Shown here: positions 1 through 10,117 of the stretch, piece after piece
Layout: every line of letters begins with the position of its first letter
Numbering within the stretch: the stretch's first letter is position 1
Assembly: GCA_001931905.2 (NCBI GenBank)
Contig: MSJI02000065.1
Span: 1-18,946 of the forward strand
DNA: 18,946 bases
Direction: 5' to 3'
Source: Cladosporium sp. IMV 00045
Lineage: Eukaryota > Ascomycota > Dothideomycetes > Cladosporiales > Cladosporiaceae
Program-made: the position numbers and the translations under genes
The notes under the pieces: model-generated
What the model was told of the DNA's origin: nothing
Seen by the model: only the letters and a program-made list of their open reading frames with translations
Database searches by the model: none

Positions 1-2
1 GC

Positions 3-2531
3 CATGACCGGCTCGTCGCCCAGATCTATGGCCAACGACAAAACGGCAACGGGAGTAGGCGGAGTAGCAGACATGACTTGTCTTTCCTGCACCTAGGGCG
101 GAATAGAGGCGAGGAGCCACCTCAACCTGAAAGGGTCCGCGAGACTAGGCAGGAGAAGGAGGCTAGGCGGACGGAGCGCGAAAGGCAAGCCAGGTTGAAA
201 GAGCGCGAGAGGAGTATGCAAGAAGAGCACGTGGATGGAGGCTATTTGGTCACTTTGGGAACCTACATCGGACCTGAGGATTACAGCAAACCTGTTGTGC
301 GACAGTTGCAGGTCAGTTGATTCTTGCGGTAGAAGATTGATGTCAGAAACTAACCATGCGCAGATTGAACGAAGGCTGGCCCCGTTCTGGAAAGGTCTTG
401 ACAACCACTCTAGCTCATGGACCGAGCATCAACTCGTCGCCGCGGCTCGTGGACTGCCCATTCCTCCTGCTGACGAGATTCCGCCAGAAATGGTCCGATC
501 CACCTCTAATGGCGAGAACCCGCGTGGATCCGATGTGAATATCAACAACCTCACCGTGCCTATCAGCTCGCGATCACAGTCCTACCAATCCGATAGGTCC
601 AACAACGGCCGTTTAGACGCTGCCAACTCAGGCAGTGGCACTCCTTCAACAGCTGGGCAACTATTCCGTGGCCGTGCAAAGACGTTGGCATCACTCGCGA
701 CTGGGTCTAAGAGTCAGTCGCCTGATTTGAGTCCCCAGGAAATTCGTCTGCCTCAGGATCCGTACGTCAACGGCTTGCCTGTCGAGGCGTACTTGTACCG
801 CGAGCCTTCCGAATGTCCGATCTGCTTTCTTTATTATCCTCCATATCTGAACAAGACCCGGTGCTGCGACCAGCCCATCTGCTCGGAATGTTTCGTCCAA
901 ATCAAGCGACCCGACCCTCATCCGCCAGAGCACGAGCAGCCTGGGCAAGAAAGGCCCCCAGAGGAGGAAGCTGAGATGTTGGTCTCTGAAGTCGCCTCAT
1001 GCCCATTCTGCGTCACGCCAGAGTTCGGTATCACATATGAGCCGCCCCCCTTCCGTCGTGGATTGGCCTATGCCAAACAGACGTCTCCTAATCCTTTGAC
1101 GAAGACCACTTCAGCGACGTCTTCGCAGACATCATTACCCACAGCAGGCAGGCGACGAACAACTTCGATATCGGCTAATGCACCACATGTCATCACGACA
1201 GACCGAGTACGACCCGACTGGGCCAAGAAGCTCTCTGATGCACGTGCACATGCTTTGCGAAGGTCTGCGGCAGCAACAGCACTCCATAACGCGGCGTATA
1301 TGTTGGGCAACAATCAAGGGGAAACATCTTCGCGCGGTGCGTTCGGCAGACGACGCAGGACGTTCTTCAGCGATAGTCCTGGTGCAAGTGGCAGTGGGAC
1401 ACCGCGCGACGAAGGTGGTGAGTTTGGCAAGATGAAGTAACTTGACGCGTTTGTACTGACCTCATAACAGAAAGTGGCGCTGATATAGCTCCCGATCGGA
1501 CAACTTCGCGTCGCGGTCGCGTTCAGGATCTTGAAGATCTCATGATGATGGAAGCGATCAGACTGTCCCTCGCCGCTGAGGATGAAAGAAAACGAAAGGA
1601 AGAAAAGGGCGCGAGGAAAGAAGGCAAGAAGCGGGCGAAGGAAGCGAAGAAGGAAGCCAAGGCCGCCGACAAGGCTGCGAGAAAGAACAGCGGCGGCAAT
1701 CAGTCGCTTTATCCAGTTGGTTCGAATGACAGCTCAACTACTTGGGCCACGTCAAGTATGGCTCGGTCGACAAGTAATCTCGGTCAACAACCTTCCATAC
1801 CTGAAGAAGAGGTCCAAGGCAAGGGCAAGGCACCAGCACAAGACTTTGCTGGCTTCAAGCCCATCGCCGAAGCAACATCGACATTGAACACGGAACTTGG
1901 CGACGACGATACCAACAACGACTCAGGTCGTAGAACATCCGGGTCGCCTCCTGCAGTTTCATCTGCAGCGCGCCATCTCGAAGCGTCTCGCGCCAACCTT
2001 CAACCCTCGACTTCCTCTCCCATTCCCATGCCCATACCCAGTCCTCTCCTAAACAAAGAGCCCTCCAATACCTCCTCGATCGCATCTTCCTTCAACGACT
2101 CCATGACACAGACTCCCAACGTCGCATCTGCAGGTGGCAGCGCCCTCGACGTCTCAACACCCGACGGCGGAACCGACACCCCACAATCATCGAACGAGCC
2201 TCTCCTCAACTTCCGCTCTCTCGCGGCAATGATCGGAGAAGAAGATGAGAAGATGCTGAACAGCAAACAGAACGACCACATCGAACATGCTGAGCAGGCT
2301 CACCCTGAGTCCGAGAAAGACGGCAAAACCACGCTCACGCGCAACCGCGGAGACAGCGGCGAAAGCAGCTCATCATCCCAACGGCGTCCGCCCGTTTACA
2401 CGTCGGAAGTAAAGACCAACGACGACGATGAAATCCAGCCTCTGCCCAGAGTCGTCCCCGAGGTTGAGAGCAAGAGCGCCGTCGATGTGAATGTCTTGGA
2501 TCAAGGACAGGGGTACGGCGCGACTCATTGA
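3..2531 (+). CDS. sip5: Sip5-like zinc-finger protein (5' partial)
   Basis: Fungal Sip5 family; yeast Sip5 binds the Snf1 kinase and the Reg1/Glc7 phosphatase, linking it to glucose signalling. Exons are 3-311, 364-1417 and 1471-2531, joined by 52- and 53-nt GT-AG introns (gtcagt..gcag; gtgagt..acag), giving 807 visible residues. The frame is open at the left edge with no in-frame Met before a basic helix, so the N-terminus lies upstream. Exon 1 has the family's charged stretch, then [20 protein letters not shown]; exon 2 opens with [13 protein letters not shown] Cys-rich RING-like zinc finger spans 814-1011: CPIC (814-825), CC (862-867), C-x2-C (880-891) and CPFC (1000-1011). Exon 3 starts with a helix resembling a ubiquitin-interacting motif (about 1530-1580), then a Lys/Glu/Ala-rich stretch and a long Ser/Thr/Pro-rich tail likely to be disordered. 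Family call is firm; exact 5' structure is unknown. Confidence 0.9.
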
Positions 2532-2862
2532 TCGTTGATGTGAGCAGCTCGCTGTAGGATATGGCATACGCGACTGGCTGAGGTCGTGACATTTTCATTT
2601 TCTCTTTGGTTTAACAGTTAACACAACCCTGCATGGCTGGCAGAACTGAGGGCCGGCGAGGTGGAGTCGATAGAAACTTGATGTGAATAGCAGCGGATCA
2701 GGAAATGATCAGGAAATCGTTGTGCATACCCTCATACTTCATCTCTTTGCATGAAACTCCTTCTCATACCATTTCATGATCATCCTTATGGAACCGACTC
2801 AAGCTCGTGCCTACATGCCGTCTCTCACCCTTTATTGTGAAAATACTACCTACTATGGCACT

Positions 2863-2947
2863 CTCGGCCGACCCGAGACGCTCGAAAACCGGAAAGTCGG
2901 CCATCAACCAATGAAACTGCCCGCTCACCTACCTCGGCCGAACCGAC
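2863..2947 (+). promoter_or_regulatory. CGG/CCG palindrome cluster with CCAAT box
   Basis: The 8-nt palindrome TCGGCCGA occurs at 2864-2871 and 2935-2942, each inside a longer near-repeat (CTCGGCCGAMCCGA). A third GTCGGCC lies at 2896-2902, and GGCCGAC (2866-2872) can pair with it. A CCAAT pentamer sits between them at 2908-2912. Fungal Zn2Cys6 regulators bind paired CGG triplets and the HAP/CBC complex binds CCAAT, so these may be operator sites about 310-390 nt before the monooxygenase start. The motifs are seen; their use is inferred. Confidence 0.35.
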
Positions 2948-3087
2948 GAGCAACTTTCACGATACGACTTCGCGTTCAAACTGCGCTTGGGCGAATGGGG
3001 CAAAAGTCGCGAGCTGGGAAATGCGAAAACGTTCGCATTGTGGATATGACGAGATGAGAGTGGGCAGGCAGACGATCTGGAGGGAGG

Positions 3088-3095
3088 TATATAAT
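3088..3095 (+). promoter_or_regulatory. TATA box of the flavin monooxygenase
   Basis: TATATAAT lies 157 nt before the ATG at 3252, a reasonable distance for a fungal TATA element with a leader of roughly 100-130 nt. It is the only strong TATA match in this intergenic region. Confidence 0.5.
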
Positions 3096-3251
3096 GATCG
3101 ATGGTTCGGGCTTGGGATATTGAGATTTTTTGATGGTGTTTGCAGCCGTCAATCTTCGCAACTGGTTGTCGTTTGGTGACTGATATCTACTGATTCCGCA
3201 ACTACATCTAATGCCATTATACTAGGTCTGAATTGACACTTCGATATCGAC

Positions 3252-4605
3252 ATGTCCAGTCCAAAAGTCCTCATCTCCGGCGCAGGAATCGCAGGCGGCG
3301 CGTTTGCATTCTGCCTCTTGAGAGCTTTTCCCAACGCGAGGATCACGCTTGTCGAGAGGGCGAGGGAGTTGAGGTTGACGGGTGCTAGTGTTGGTACGTC
3401 TACACAGTCGATCTAGAGTTCAATCAAAGAGAGGTGCGATGCTGACGGATCATCCCACAGACATCCGCTCCAACGCCGTCGACATCATCAAATGGATGGG
3501 CGTTGAGCCCGCCATCCGCAACGCGAGCACGCACGAAGAAGGAGTGCAATTCGTGCGCAGCAACGGGAGCGAAATCGCCACTCTCCGCGCGACGGGGAGG
3601 TCAGATGTGCAAGCCATCACGTCTGAGTATGAGATTTTCCGAGGAGCGCTGGCGCAGATATTCCTCGAACCGATTCTCAACAAAGTTGACCTCGTTCTCG
3701 ACGAAACGATCGAAAGCTACGAACAAGACAACGACAAAGTCACAGTAACCTTCACCAAAAGCCACAAAACCGAATCCTATGACCTCCTCGTCGGCGCCGA
3801 CGGCTACACCTCCAAAATCCGCGGTACGATGCTCGGCCGCAAACCCTCGGAGCAGATCCGCGATGAAGGCCTGCACGTCGCCTACTTCACCATTAACCGC
3901 GACCTGTTGCGAGGCAGCAAACTTGCCAAAGGCTACAGCACCACGGGAGGACGCATCATGATCCTCCGACCTGATCCGCACCCTTCAGGACGCGTTAGGG
4001 CGATGTTCATGAATAGCACCTTGCCCAGTGATACGATCACGAGAGAGCGATTGAATAGAGCTTTGCGGGAGGGTGATGGAGCTTATAAACGACTGATGGA
4101 GGGGATGTTCACGGGCACAGGCTGGTTGTCGAATGAAATGTTGGCTGGAATGCGAGAAAGCGAGGATTTCTATTGCTCGGTTTTCGCGCAAACGCGCTCG
4201 CCAAAATTGCACGATGGACGCGTTGTGTTGCTTGGAGATGCGGGATATGCTTTGCCTGGTTTTGGGACGTCGGCTGCTATTATGGGCGCGTATGTGCTGG
4301 CGGGGGAGATGTTGCGTTGTGACAGTTCAGGGGAGGGTGTGAGCGTGGTTTGTGAGAGGTACGAAGAGCTTATGCTGCCTTTCATGCAGAAGCAGCAGGG
4401 GGGCGATTCGCCGGTCCCGATGCGGTTGTTGAATCCGCAGACTTGGTGGGGCATTGCGATTCGAGATGCGGTGTTGAGGTTTGCGGTTTGGAGTGGGTTG
4501 GTCGCGTTGGCGATGAGAGTTAGTGCTGCATTGGGGTTTTCGGAGGCGAGGTTGGATGTGCCTGAGTATCCTTGGCCGAAGGGAGAAGGGGAGAAGGAGG
4601 CTTGA
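3252..4605 (+). CDS. FAD-dependent monooxygenase (PHBH/TetX-like)
   Basis: Class A flavoprotein monooxygenase: uses NAD(P)H and O2 to hydroxylate or epoxidise a small, often aromatic, substrate; substrate unknown here. Exons 3252-3393 and 3461-4605, separated by a 67-nt intron (gtacgt..cacag), give 428 residues. The ATG is followed at once by the dinucleotide-binding fold: VLISGAGIAGG (GxGxxG at 10-15), with the ribose-binding Glu at the end of strand 2 (E35). The splice restores GASVDIRSNAVDIIKWMG, a typical flavin-site segment. The DG motif is LLVGADGYTSKIR (D161-G162) and the GD motif is RVVLLGDAGYALPG (G306-D307), so all three FAD fingerprints are intact. The last ~60 residues include a hydrophobic helix that could touch membrane. 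Convergent with the BBE-like oxidase, 209 nt away. Such enzymes are common in secondary and xenobiotic metabolism; the pathway cannot be named. Confidence 0.88.
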
Positions 4606-4814
4606 GGGATTGAGGCGCGATGTACTCTGCTCTGTTCTCAGTTTGTAAGATCTTTCATACCACTAGATCCTCAAGAATGATTAGCTGTTCTCAGCACAAT
4701 GGACAGATGGCTGCAAGTAAGTCGGCTACACCACGCTCGCTATGCGAAACATAGCCTTGTTTTTGTGAATGTGAAATGCGTAGAAGTCGGATTTCAGAGA
4801 CGATATCTCGCTAA
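4606..4814. other. Convergent 3' intergenic spacer
   Basis: A 209-nt spacer between the stop codons of the monooxygenase (+) and the BBE-like oxidase (-). It must hold both 3' ends. No ORF, repeat or strong hairpin was noticed. Confidence 0.5.
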
Positions 4815-6684
4815 CTACGAAGCCTTGCAAAGACGTCCATCAGGCTGAGGCTCCCAGTGATCCGAGCCAACGGCCGTAAGAGCGTAGAACAAGTGATTAG
4901 GATCATACTTGTCCTTGATCTGTTCAAGCCTTTCATAATTCTCACCATAAAAGACACGCTTCCAGTCCGGATCCTGGAAGTCACCTTCGTTCATGTATGC
5001 CTGACCACCTCCGGGCAGGATCTGCTTCAGACGCGGCATGATGTTTTCGGTGAGACTGTCCTGTGCATCCAGCATTTCCTGCCAGGGAGCTTCGAACGAC
5101 CACGGGACGGTGATTGCTGAGGCGATAATGGCATCGCGCCAACCTGAGCTGACAGAGTTGTCCGGGAAGCCGCCAGTGGCCAATGACGCATTGAGTCCAA
5201 TGCCAACTACTTGCGCACCCATTTCGTTCATGTCGCGGAAGGCGGAGATAAGGCCATCAGGGTTGTTCGTGGAAACGTTTCTGGGGATGAAAGCTCCTCC
5301 GTACAATGTTACGCCCTAGTTTCTCATCAGTAAGTGTAGCATTCCTCATAGAATCGGTAAAGGAGGAGACTTACAACAGGAATGGGGGCAAACATGGCGT
5401 CGTAGAACTCGACATAGCTATCGAAGTCCTCGAAATGGCTCGTGTAAGAGATGTTCGACTCCTCAAGCTTCCCGACGAGTGGAGCGAGGAACTCCTTCAG
5501 CTGCTCAGCGGTAACGTCGGGCCCAGAGAGAGGCGCAATCATGAAGCTCTCTGATGTAAAGTAGAAGACACTGAAAACGCCAGCATCCGCAGAAGCGGGC
5601 AGAGATGATGTAAAGGTCTCAATAGCATCATAGTACACGTCCATGTCGAGACCCCCGCTTGTGAAACCAGGTTTGCGCCAGAGGTGGGGACGTCGGGGTG
5701 GGCCTTTGCGGTCAAGCTTAGCACGATGCCATAAGTGCCACCTCCGCCGCCAGACAGGGCCCAGTAGAGATCGCTGTTCTCGTGGCGGCTAGCAATCAAT
5801 GTCTCGCCTGAAGCCACGACGACTTCGTATTCGAGAGCTTGATCAGCAGCCATGCCGTGGCGAGAGCTGAGTGCCGAGTGACCGCCGCCCTGGGTGTAGC
5901 CTCCAGCGAGGCCAACGGTGGGACACTCGCCTGAGATAACCTGAAGACCTTGCTGATAGGCGGCAGCGTTGGCTTCGAAACCCTGAACGCCAGCTCCAAT
6001 CTTGATAGCTTTGCCAGTGTAATACTCATCTGACCAATCCTTGAATTCGATGTCCTTGAGATTGTGGGTCCATAGTGATAGTGAGCCAGGACCCGAGCTC
6101 TTGCCAGCAAAATCGTGACCAGTGTTGTGGATTACTAGGCGAATGTTTTGCTCTTCGGCGAATTGAAGGCCAGCAGCAACTTCACCAGCGCTAGTCACGT
6201 TGATGGAATACTGGGAGTATGTACCAATCGCGCATGAACTGGACTGCGGCTGGAAGGGGTCGCAGCTTTGGTTGGCGAAATAAGGTGCCATAATAGAGGC
6301 TGGATCGGCATCACTGTACAGATGAGCAGCTGGTTCAATTAATCGGATGGTATCACGTACTGCAACTCAGGCTCTACATAGCCACTGATCCTGCAACAGT
6401 GCACACTTTTCCTCATCATAGCTTGGCCAATTCGTGTTAAGGCCATCTTCCGGGGCTGTGGAATCGTGACACGCGGCCGCCAGAGGCACAGTCGCGATCA
6501 ACTGGCCTCCCACCGTCTCGTTCGAAGCCATCCATTGCTGAGTAGATGGCCAGTTAGCATCTCTGGGCATGTATCTGCAGCCATCGGTGGAATTGGTGGT
6601 CTTGTTACCGGTAGGTGCAGAGCAAACCGCACCAGAGACAGCCAAAACCGCCAGTCCAGACTTGGCGGTACAGTGAGGAGACAT
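4815..6684 (-). CDS. Secreted BBE-like FAD-linked oxidase, frameshifted
   Basis: Berberine-bridge-enzyme-like flavin oxidase (PCMH-type FAD domain plus C-terminal BBE domain). These oxidise alcohols, sugars or alkaloid-like substrates and make H2O2. Exons, reading down the minus strand: 6684-6378, 6329-5375, 5315-4815. The N-terminus looks like a signal peptide (MSPHCTAKSGLAVLAVSGAV). Both covalent FAD ligands are present: His in HNTGHD (about residue 174) and Cys in ECPTVG (about 238), so bicovalent flavinylation is expected. GGGGGTYGIV and the C-terminal motif FYGENYERLEQIKDKYDPN are typical. Between TSGANL and FTSGGLDMD the frame slips: one base is missing near 5665-5670, so the three exons total 1763 nt, not a multiple of 3. 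Read literally, the product stops at 5539 after about 365 residues, without the BBE domain; uninterrupted it would be about 587. Either a recent pseudogene or a sequence error. Confidence 0.82.
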
Positions 6685-6760
6685 TGTTGTGGTCACTGCA
6701 GACACAAACATTGTTGAGAAATCCGAGCAAGAGCATTGTTGCAACAGGATTTTCGAGATG

Positions 6761-6766
6761 TATATA
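6761..6766 (-). promoter_or_regulatory. TATA box of the BBE-like oxidase
   Basis: TATATA, inside ATTATATAC on the minus strand, lies 77 nt upstream of the chosen ATG at 6684. The short distance argues for the 6684 start over an in-frame ATG at 6744, which would sit almost on the TATA element and would put extra residues before the signal peptide. Confidence 0.45.
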
Positions 6767-8200
6767 ATTTCATGAAGAGGACTGTTCGCTTAGCGAGATC
6801 TCAGGGTCCATATGCAAGAGAGCATGAGCTTTCGAGGATCGTGCATGAGGCGAACGACTGAGATCCCAACGCGCATAGTAGTTGAAGAAGTAGATGCACT
6901 ACTGTAGCACATTATTGCCATAGCAGCCGCTTGCCGTCTTGAATCATGAGTAAAGAGCCCGCGGCGGGCCAGTAGCGCAATACCCTTGCATTGGTGATAT
7001 TATGTATGTAACCGTCGACGAGCGCCTAGAGGCTTGCGAAAACTGCTAGAAGAAGTGATATGAACAAGTCTACGCAAGCGATGTGCTACGGAGGTAGGAC
7101 AACTTGGATGGCATGGTGGCAAACCCTCGAATTGCAGGCCATCTGCCGTGAGAGCCGTGGATACATGGAGGATCCAGTGTAGAGCCCTGCCGCTGCGCCA
7201 GCGTGCAAAGGGAATCGTGAGCGTGGTATGGCGACGCCAAGTCGCCAGGAGAATTGGAATGTTGAGGCGATGTGAACAGGCGCAGGACCGAGATGCGGAT
7301 GTGAGGTCCGTTGCGCGAAGGAACAGAAAGGTGGAGACAGACGGTACCGAGGTGGAGGAGGGTTGAACTAGCTTGGTTCTGATTGGACAAAGCACACATC
7401 ACCTTCCACCTCCGTAGTAGAAGGTAGGAGGCACTGCCACCGTGGGATCCCTACAAGCGAATCCTCGAGGCTCCTACCTCCTACCTCCTATCTTTCCTTT
7501 CCGTGCTTCACACCACCACGGTCAACTCGGTCTGCGAAGGGCGACGGCCGAGCGCTGTGAGGGAGGACTGGCTGTTTTTCCGATGGAAAGAGTAGCTGGT
7601 AGCGATTTTGACACCGTGTCTCAGGCTACGGACTGGACGTAACCATGAAGAACTCTTTAGCGAGCACTGAGATCAATCTACAAGTTCTGCATAGCGCAGG
7701 GAGCTACGTTCACCAATGTTGCTCAAGCTATTAGCTCATGGACTTCGGACTGCTTCCCAGATCGAGGCGAACACCGACAACATCCTGCACTCTTGCAGTG
7801 GCGAGAGAAGTAGGCTCCACCTTCAATTCCGCCTAGGACGATACGCCTCAATTTTTAAACAATAATGGGAAAGACCAATAGGTCGAGAGTCACTTGCACA
7901 GTCTATCGGACGAGCATTTCATGCTCTTTGGCCATCCCACCGCTCTGGCAAAAGCACTCTTGTCTGCCAGGAATGCGATTGATCGCATCGGCACAGCAAA
8001 TCATAGCCATCGGTTGTCAACCATTGCGATCACTGTTTTGCTGTCGCTTGACGGAGTCCAATATACCTCGTGGCAGTCGCTTCAAAGCTGGACTCACGGT
8101 GAGCTGGGCTACATGAGGCTCCTGTATGAAAGCATCAGTTCATTCCACCAGCTCATGACAAGTAGCCACTACCTTTGTTCTGAACATCTTCATTGTCATC
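6767..8200. other. Long divergent intergenic region
   Basis: About 1.4 kb between the minus-strand oxidase and the plus-strand 7TM gene, likely holding both promoters. ORFs on either strand between 6990 and 7640 lack conserved protein character. A 7-nt unit (CTCCTAC) is repeated three times at 7471-7491, and GGTAGGAGG at about 7421-7429 is its inverse match. ATTGG (CCAAT on the minus strand) occurs near 6990, 7253 and 7380. The last 300 nt contain the possible gene remnant listed separately. Confidence 0.5.
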
Positions 8201-8256
8201 ATGCACCACGCTGTGTCGATTCCGCCATTTACCCAAGGATGGGTCTACAACCTTGA
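7882..8256 (+). pseudogene. Possible remnant of a regulatory-protein gene
   Basis: An open frame runs from just after a TAG at 7879 to a stop at 8254-8256; its first ATG is at 7921. The conceptual peptide contains HPTALAKALLSARNAIDRI and then STIAITVLLSLDG, followed by a Trp and WTHGELGYMRLL. This order (helix with Ala/Leu, then a Leu-rich helix, then W..H..G....LL) resembles the middle of the C-terminal regulatory domain of fungal Zn2Cys6 transcription factors. There is no zinc cluster upstream, and the frame overlaps exon 1 of the 7TM gene out of frame, so if real it is a fragment. The resemblance is by eye and weak; it could be a chance ORF. Confidence 0.25.
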
Positions 8257-9748
8257 AGTTATACCAGATCGGAGTGAAGCTGGTCGGGTCATTGCCCTTG
8301 CCCTGACCTTCTCAACAGTCGCTTGTCTGCTTGTTCTGCTTCGTTTTGTGATGCGATGGAAAGTGGTTGGGCTAATAGGCGTAGGTACCGAGAGCTGCGC
8401 CCGCTAGCCGCCCCTGACTGACAGAGCTTGTAGTACGACGACTATGCTATTGCCGCGAGCGCGGTGAGTCAATAATAATGTTGATTCACGGAATACTCAT
8501 GCAACGCGAAGGAGGCTGACATGGCAAGTTAGGCGCTGGGCATTGGCTACTCGGCGACTTCAATCTATCGTAAGTCTCAAGCCACGGCTTTCAGCATACT
8601 TGAAACGTATCTCACAGAGACGCAGAGACCAGATGGGGCCTTGGTCTCGGTGAAGCATACTTCCCTGAAGACACTATCGTCCGGTTCTCTTTGATTCAGT
8701 ACACCGGTGGTAAGTAAGATCAGAGATCCGCAAAATGACTCCCTCGTCCAAGGACACTCATACATCGATCAGGCCCTCAATACTGCCTTGCAATCCTAGG
8801 CTTCAAAGTCTCTCTACTCGCCTCATACTTAAGAGTGGCCGGCTTCAATGCCAAATATGCCATTGCCATCCACGTGTGTATCGTGCTGGTGACGACAAGC
8901 CAGCTTATTTTCGCAGTCCTGCACGCAGTATCTTGTTTGCCCGTCGCGATGCGTGAGCTCATCACCTCTATCAGCACTGAACCTCTATTAACTGCATGGC
9001 TTCTATAGAATGGGACAGCAGTATTTCTGGGAAGTGTATTGATACTCTGTCGATGTACTTCGCTCTTGGGGGCACGAGCCTTGCGTGGGACTTGCTCATT
9101 ATCGCGATGCCATTCCCTATACTCCGTCGCTTGAAACTTGACAAACGCAGTAAAGTCAGTCTCATTGTTCCCCTGATGCCCATAGCAGTCTGCTGATACC
9201 AAAACAAGGTCGCCCTGACCCTCCTTTACGGACTTGGTTGCTTCATGACCATTGTGCAAGGCCTCCGAGTCCAGACGATTGCACGCCTTGTCAACTACAC
9301 CGTCTCCCAAGCCATCATTAAATGGTCCATAATCGAGATCAATCTTGGTGTAATAATCGCTTGCATTCCTACTTTCCGGCCTCTGCTCCGTATCTTTGGT
9401 CGCAAGATCACTTCTTCGAATAACACGAAGCCCAGCTCTTCTCGCAAAAAGACCGAACAACTCGCCAGCTCTTTGAGGAACGACACAAATCACTTCACCG
9501 ACAACAAAAGAAATACCTTTACATCCGTCCGCGATGTGAGCAACAACAACTTTGAAGGCAATGAGATTGAGCTGTGGATTGCTTGTAGTGGTCGGTCGGC
9601 CGACTGTTGGGAAGGACGAATTGGCAGTCAAGCAGAGGCATTGCACGATCTTGGATCGACTGAGAACGATCGGAAATGTGATAAGAGCGTTACGGTCAGT
9701 CGCGAGATAAGTGTCAACTATGCAGGTGAAGGGCAAACGGTTACATGA
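8201..9748 (+). CDS. 7TM rhodopsin-domain integral membrane protein
   Basis: Fungal rhodopsin-domain family (PF20684-like; related to Pth11-type receptors but without a CFEM domain here). Seven exons: 8201-8380, 8434-8463, 8533-8569, 8620-8709, 8800-8952, 9009-9154, 9209-9748, giving exactly 392 codons (391 residues). Donors are gtaggt, gtgagt, gtaagt, gtaagt, gtgagc and gtcagt. Seven hydrophobic segments follow in order: GRVIALALTFSTVACLLVLL; YDDYAIAASAALGIGYSATS; RFSLIQYTGGFKVSLLASYL; AIAIHVCIVLVTTSQLIFAV; DTLSMYFALGGTSLAWDLLI; VALTLLYGLGCFMTIVQGLR; IIEINLGVIIACIPTFRPLL. Family hallmarks are the WGLGLGEAYFPED loop and the QWDSSISGKCIDT segment before TM5. The last ~130 residues are polar and likely cytoplasmic. 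Ligand and function are unknown; most family members are uncharacterised. Exon 4 uses the second AG of an AGAG acceptor, as the frame demands. Confidence 0.85.
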
Positions 9749-10117
9749 TTGCTTCAAGTTTCCAAAGGAGGCTTTGAGATTTCTGGGCTTTAATACTGTA
9801 TCAGTCTTTCATTAGGAAGTGTCACAAGCTCGAGGTTGCTCAGCAAGCCTTGTATCCGCGCTGACAGATTGAGCTGCACTCTGCAGACGATTACGAAACG
9901 TATCACATGCTGGGGTATGATCACACCACTCAAAACGATTGGAAGCTGGTGGTGTTTTGTGCCACCACCCACCTTTGGCTAATCAATGCGGAGCCCGAAT
10001 TGTGGCGCCTGCATTGCCAGCGAACACTCAGCTGCCGTCAGCTTCAGCCTGATTCACAGCCTTTACATGAAAGGCTGAGACCCATCTTCACCAACGCAAC
10101 TTCCATGCAACAACGCA
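9749..10117. other. Intergenic between 7TM gene and NACHT gene
   Basis: A 369-nt spacer on the leading side of the NACHT gene. I see no gene, TATA box or repeat; it presumably holds the 3' end of the 7TM gene and the NACHT promoter. Confidence 0.5.

Larger units (their letters stand above)
2532..3251. other. Intergenic: sip5 3' flank and monooxygenase promoter
   Basis: This 720-nt stretch separates two genes on the same strand. I see no convincing gene; the one ORF of note (2776-3057) has no recognisable protein character. It does hold CGG/CCG palindromes, a CCAAT box and a TATA box, listed separately, which fit the promoter of the downstream flavin monooxygenase. Confidence 0.6.

Noticed and set aside
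4..6. ATG at the very start of the window as the Sip5 start
   Set aside because: It is out of frame with exon 1, whose frame is open to the left edge and already matches the family interior.
2776..3057. 93-codon ORF between sip5 and the monooxygenase
   Set aside because: No conserved character, covers the promoter elements, and has no splice or codon signal supporting it.
6784..6865. Apparent inverted repeats GTTCGC/GCGAAC and GATCTCAG/CTGAGATC
   Set aside because: The arms are in the wrong order to nest, so they do not form one hairpin; probably chance.
7000..7402. Two overlapping minus-strand ORFs of 110-131 codons
   Set aside because: Both frames are Ser/Arg/His-rich with no domain pattern, and overlap each other; likely chance.
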